Assembly: GCA_905221615.1 (NCBI GenBank)
Contig: CAJNDT010003146.1
Location: 1-64,000 of the forward strand
Source of the DNA: Symbiodinium sp. CCMP2592
Taxonomy: Eukaryota > Sar > Dinophyceae > Suessiales > Symbiodiniaceae
Direction: 5' to 3'
DNA: 64,000 nt
Shown one piece after another: positions 59,833 to 64,000 of this stretch. The notes under the pieces were generated by a model. It had not been told where the DNA came from. It saw only the letters and a program-made list of their open reading frames with translations, and searched no databases. The stretch's first letter is position 1. The number at the start of each line of letters is the position of its first letter. A program made the position numbers and the translations under genes.

Positions 59833-60904
59833 CTGTTTTACTCTAGTATTCCTAAATCCTGAAGCCTCAACTTTTTAAAAATCCGTATTTAAAAGTTATT
59901 TCAAGACCTCCACAACACAACAACACAAACTCATTATCAATTCCCTCCTTCCATCCGTCCTTCCACTCGTATTCTTTTTCCTGGATTGAAGTCGTCTTGT
60001 CCGAAGACCGATGTTGCCTTCAAATTCTTCAGCCTGTCAAGGCCGAAGTAACCAAACGATAGTCGTGTTGTCCAAAGGCCGATGCAGCCTTTGAAGTTCC
60101 TTGAGCCTGTCAAGGCCGAAGCAGCCAAGCGACAGCCGATTGCAGTCGTTTTGTCCAAAAGCCGATGCAGGCATGGCTCACTTTTCACATAGGCCGCAGC
60201 AGCCTTTTTGCGCGGATCGCTTTGCTCGTGACACCTGAAGTTTACGGCTTGCAAATGCTCCGTTTTCGTTAGCCTGTACTCTGCGTAGCTCGTTTTAAAA
60301 CCTGCCGCATGGCAGCACTTACATCCTATGCCCCAAGTTGGCATGGAACGAGCATCCAGCCAAGAGCCAAAACCAGAAATGACAAATCTTGCTTGCCCCC
60401 AGTCGTTTCCATTTCCCTTCGGCCGAGTCAGCCGTCTTCAAGGGCCGCTGCAGCCCACTTTTGGCCGAATCAGCCTGAGAAGTCGTCATTAAAGCCTTGA
60501 TCCCACCGATAAACGGAAATAGCTTTCAGCACCTTGCAAATAACTTTCAGCATGCCAACCGATCTTTGCGTCAGGATTTGGAATTACATCTTAGACATGT
60601 CTTGAAAAAACTGTGCAAACATAATGGATGTAATGTTTGAAAGATGTACTTCATGCATATAAATCATGATGACTGATGTTAATACATATGTGCTACAGTT
60701 TATCTTCTGCTAGCGTGTGCCACAGTGCTGGAGTTTAAACTTACTTGTAGTTGAATTTTGTGCTGTCTTGACAGTGGAACCTGCATAAAGCATAAGTTAT
60801 TTACCTATTTCTAAAATCTGCTGCCCAAAAATTTGCCAACCGATGGATGAAAATAACTCAAAAAGTAAAAAAAGATATTTTTTAAAAAACGCAAAAAATC
60901 ATTG

Positions 60905-60938
60905 AAAAAAATGGAAAATGACACTAAGCAAAAGCAAG
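60905..60938. repeat. Right terminal inverted repeat of the 3.9-kb element
   Basis: AAAAAAATGGAAAATGACAC then TAAGCAAAAGCAAG, the inverse of 57077-57110. Confidence 0.9.
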
Positions 60939-61620
60939 ACGACTGGACAATCCGCACCTCTGCCCGTCCCTGGCGGACAGGGAAGGAGATCGTGGGTATC
61001 TCTGGTCGCAGGAGGTCGCGTCGGACCTCTCGAGAACCAGCCCCATTCAAAGCTAACACAACCTCGGTTTTGCCCTCGCCATGACATTGGCGCACATACC
61101 TGCGGCCTCCAGTTGCGCGGTGAAAAACGACATGGCATCGGCAACAGCCGGGGCAACAAGGTCCGCAGTAGCAACCTGTAGCAGGATACTCACATCATCA
61201 GCCCATGTGGGTGTGTATCCTGTTGCCTCAGGATTACTCCGGGTGATATCAGCTTGAATTCCTCTGCTGATAAGGAAATCGCGTGTGCGGCGGAGAAGTC
61301 CGACAAACACCAGCGAGAACAGGATGTCTGCTAGTGGGGCCCCTGGGCAGGTGCCACTGCCCGCAATGTACGCGGTGTCACCGTCATGCCTGCTGACATA
61401 CCATGTGCATTCAAGCTGTTTCTGCACAAAGGTCTGCAGGGCAGTATTGTGTTTGAAGGCCTCAGCTGCCTCGTCGCTTTGGGCCATCTGTACAAACTGC
61501 TTCTGCAAGTCAGGCTGATCAAACAGGAGGGATGCTCGGCGGAGTAGGAATTCCTTGTCTCGGCGCTGGGAGGCCGTCAAGGAGAGGAAATCCCGAGCAA
61601 TTGAATAGTGACGGCCTTTT
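60939..61620 (-). pseudogene. LINE reverse transcriptase catalytic core
   Basis: After the first frameshift the frame reads RHYSIARDFLSLTASQRRDK and on to GSGTCPGAPLADILFSLVF (RT motif B-like) and TPTWADDVSILLQVA. The ADD is the catalytic aspartate pair; Trp replaces the usual Tyr or Phe before it. A second frameshift lies at about 61078-61085, after GMCANV. The next frame gives GEGKTEVVLALNGAGSREVR and ends VRIVQ at the insertion site. Confidence 0.8.
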
Positions 61621-64000
61621 GGCAGGCTTTGTTATCACATTCCAGTAGAACAATAGACCTGTAGCCGGCATGGGTCGCATGGTCTTTGTTAGGCTTTGGG
61701 ACGGCGATAGCAAGACCCCCGGCCCATTGGCCAGGCACGGGATCACGCAGAAAAGTCTTGCACAACACTGGGAAGTGCAAGATGGCGCACAGCAGGGGGT
61801 CTGTACGGTAGACCTCCGGGCAGATCCCTGACAGGCCAGGGGCTTTCCCCTTCTTGAGGGCAGCAATCCCCGCCGTCCAGAGGCCTTCGGGGCACGGCCA
61901 CTCCAGAGGTGGCTGGGAAAGCCTTGTCGATGGGCTGCTCGGATGCCCGCTCCGCCCCGCAAAATGCCGTCCGAAACTATCCGCCACTTCTTGACGGCCC
62001 GTGCAAAGGCCCTCAGGGGTGGAGAGGCATGGAAGGAGTGCCGGGGGCTTGTAGTTGCGACCCGTCCGCAGTATGGCCCGTAGCCGGAAGGCGAAGGCAG
62101 CCGGGCCTTCGTCCCGAGCCTGTCTGATCTGCCTCCGTGTAAAATCCGCTCGATCTTGCCAGAGGGCTCTGCGTAATGCTTTACCAGCCCTATACTGCGT
62201 GGCCCAACCGGGCGCGGCTGCAATGCGTGCGGCTTTGTCGGCCCTATTGAAACGACTCGATGTAGCAGAACCCTGTGCCCACGCATGCAAACAGAGTTGC
62301 AGGAAAGCACGGTCCGCCGCCTTGGATAGGTGGCGGCTGCAGCGCCGCAGGTGTCTATGCTCTCTGACCATGGCCAAGGTCGGTATCGTAATGGCTGGAT
62401 TGCGTGGCTTGCCAGACGGCGGCAGTTGCACAGCAGAGATGGTCTGGAAGAGGTGTGCCTGAAGCCTGTCGACGTGCGAGGTGCCTTGGAGCGACCAAGG
62501 CACAATGGGGCTCGTGGCAAGTGCAGAGGCCACGGCACCTTGCGCTTCATCATCCTGCCAAAGGCGAGGGTCAAGCCGGCAGCGCCGGGGTTCTGGCGAG
62601 GCATTTACATCGGCTTGGAGCCTAAGCGCCAAGGGCTGGTGATCAAAATCCGAATAAAGATCACCTAGGTTGGGGGTAGGTCGCAACGCACAAACCTGTT
62701 GCCACGAGGCCGGGAACAGAACATAATCAATGGCTTTCCTAGCACCGTTTGGACTAATCCAAGTGACCACAGGCTGCCCATCCGGGAAGGCCGACAAGCG
62801 ACGTGCATTGCCACATACCGGCTCCGCTGCAGCAGTAGCAGGGTCACTTGGGTGGCGCTTGAAAGTCGCATTGGCATCTAGGAACAGCAGGGGCACGCAG
62901 GCCGTGGGCGTACGCTTAAGTACAGCGCACAGGCGTGACCACCATGCTTGGATTTGGTCATCAGGGGCAGTCGCAGGTAGAGCATGCCCAGAGACCATGA
63001 GGACTCGGATACCCCTGAAAGCCCCTAGGGCGACCAAGAGCTGTGGTTCTTGATGCATGATGGTGAAGCCCTTACTGTCCCATGCCGCGTGCTTCCGAAC
63101 CCAGATTTGAGTTCCTCCGGTGCCCTGGCTGGTGCAAGGGGCGCTGAGGACCCAGTACTCACCTTGCGTGGAGAGTCCATCTCGGGTCAGGCGGGTCTCT
63201 TGTATGCCTGCTATATCAATACTATGTCGCTGGAGCCCGGCGGCAAACAACTCCAGAGCGCCTGTGGTGCGGAGGGAAAGCACATTATATTGGAGGAGGT
63301 TCCATGTCAGAGCGAGCCGTTGGACGGCTGACGTGGCTTCTGGCATGCAGAAAGGTCGGCTGGTAGACACCGTGCATCGGCTCTGGCAGTTGGCGGCTGA
63401 CCATGCCCCGTTGTCTTGCAGAGGAGGGAGGCAGGCTGCAGTGAGAGGATGGCTAGGAACCAGCCATAGACGATCAACGACGCACTCCTGTACGGCTGCC
63501 CAGAGTTCAGCAAAGGGCCATAAAGGCCTAGATGCCATCAGCTCACAGCACGCCGCCTTAGCTGCAAGGTCTGCCATATCGTTGAGTGCACAGCCCGAAT
63601 GTGCTTCAATCTTGTGGAAAAGCAGGCTTTTTCCTAAAAGTGCCGTGTAGGCCCGCATGCTGACAACAGCCCTCGCGACTCTATCTCCTTCTGCGGTGGC
63701 AGCTAGGCCCTTAGCAATGTCAAGTGCAGCCTGGCAGTCAACCCCGACGTGCACAATGGAGCAGGGGCTAGCCGCAGCAACACAGAGAGCATGTAAAGTA
63801 GCGTCCAGCTCACCGTCGTAGGCAGAATCCACCCTAGAGAAGCCGTGCGTAGCAAAAGCAGACCCTTGTGTGGGCGCGGCTCGGACTCCGATGCGGCAGA
63901 TGGTATGCTGTTGTCTGGCAACGACTGCGACTGCCCAGGCAGACCTGTGCGTTTGAGAGTTGAAAGAGCCGTCCGTGAAAAGGAAAAGTTCGTCGCAAGG
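61618..64000 (-). pseudogene. LINE polyprotein, RNase H - endonuclease - RT N-terminal part
   Basis: Open from the window edge. RNase H: FTDGSFN (codon ~8), DGELDA, VGVDCQAA and IEAHSGCALNDMAD carry the four acidic residues and the histidine. The endonuclease follows: WNLLQYN, IAGIQETRL (catalytic Glu), VSGHAL, FLDANA (Asp-x-Asn), TWISPNG, IDYVLFP and FDHQPL (Asp-His), so all catalytic positions are present. The RT begins with KGKAPGLSGICPEVYR and VPKPNKDHATHAGYRSI. The frame is lost near 61617-61620, a run of four T on the plus strand; one extra base there would continue into the next segment. Likely inactive because of this, unless it is a sequencing indel. Confidence 0.82.

Larger units (their letters stand above)
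57902..60480. repeat. Dispersed 13-mer GGCCGAAGCAGCC inside the TIR element
   Basis: Exact or near-exact copies at 57984-57996, 58793-58805, 58811-58823 and 60113-60125. Degenerate ones near 57902, 58152, 60040, 60077, 60192, 60420, 60443 and 60463. I did not notice it elsewhere in the window, so it appears specific to this element. Confidence 0.65.
57077..60938. mobile_element. 3,862-bp TIR element inserted in the LINE (4-bp duplication ACGA)
   Basis: Ends are 34-bp inverted repeats starting CTTGCTTTTGCTTAG and reading on to CATTTTCCATTTTTTT, with one mismatch at position 16. ACGA is present directly outside both ends (57073-57076 and 60939-60942). Removing the element and one ACGA gives VRIVQ-SYQHLG in frame, the expected RT sequence. 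No transposase was recognised, so it is probably non-autonomous. A 4-bp duplication is used by several superfamilies (Sola, Ginger, Chapaev, some Academ); the terminal bases do not decide between them. Confidence 0.88.
55850..64000 (-). mobile_element. Non-LTR (LINE) retrotransposon, 5' part beyond the window, split by a TIR element
   Basis: Domain order on the minus strand: RNase H (64000 to ~63540), EEP/APE-type endonuclease (~63310-62600), reverse transcriptase (~62000-60940, then resuming at 57076), and two C2H2 fingers (56400-56220). The ORF stops at 56183. A 3,862-bp insertion (57077-60938) interrupts the frame. GC content is much higher than in the flanking DNA. The 3' end of the element is not defined; GC-rich non-coding sequence runs to about 55850, where TTTAGGG-type DNA resumes. 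Confidence 0.85.

Overview
This is a nuclear window that looks dinoflagellate (Symbiodiniaceae-like). The grounds are: very short exons (34-135 nt) in long repeat-laden introns; splice donors that are GT, GC or occasionally GA with AG acceptors; plant/alveolate-type TTTAGGG heptamers scattered through the non-coding DNA; and a GC-rich LINE-type retrotransposon. Taxonomy is inference; no rRNA, organellar gene or intact spliced-leader gene was seen.

Layout. (1) About 1.38-24.2 kb holds one minus-strand gene that simple ORF calling misses. I read 38 exons by eye. The splice phases close at every junction I checked and give about 843 codons ending in TGA at 1379-1381. The last nine exons (9372 down to 1379) form a class-I SAM-dependent methyltransferase with motif I, an acidic motif II, the ITDLP segment, LEPGG and a C-terminal domain like the glycine/sarcosine/dimethylglycine N-methyltransferase group. 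The N-terminal ~600 residues match nothing I recognise. (2) About 24.2-55.2 kb is intron-like DNA with further minus-strand exon candidates bounded by AG and GT/GC; I could not chain them into a named gene. One near 54.3 kb loosely resembles fold-type-I PLP enzymes. (3) About 55.9-64 kb is a minus-strand non-LTR retrotransposon running off the right edge, with order RNase H, EEP endonuclease, reverse transcriptase, two C2H2 fingers. It carries two frameshifts and is split by a 3,862-bp element with 34-bp terminal inverted repeats and a 4-bp target duplication.

The non-coding DNA is a mosaic of at least a dozen families of 85-125 bp palindromic MITE-like elements, two large minisatellite arrays (32.65-34.75 kb), a dimeric TTTAGGG-derived array (29.0-29.3 kb), trinucleotide blocks (3.1-4.1 kb) and AT/TATG microsatellites. 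Many MITEs lie inside short introns, some within 7-60 nt of a splice site, which suggests introner-like intron seeding. Two 100-bp copies are identical and each is flanked by its own 4-bp duplication, so some elements moved recently.
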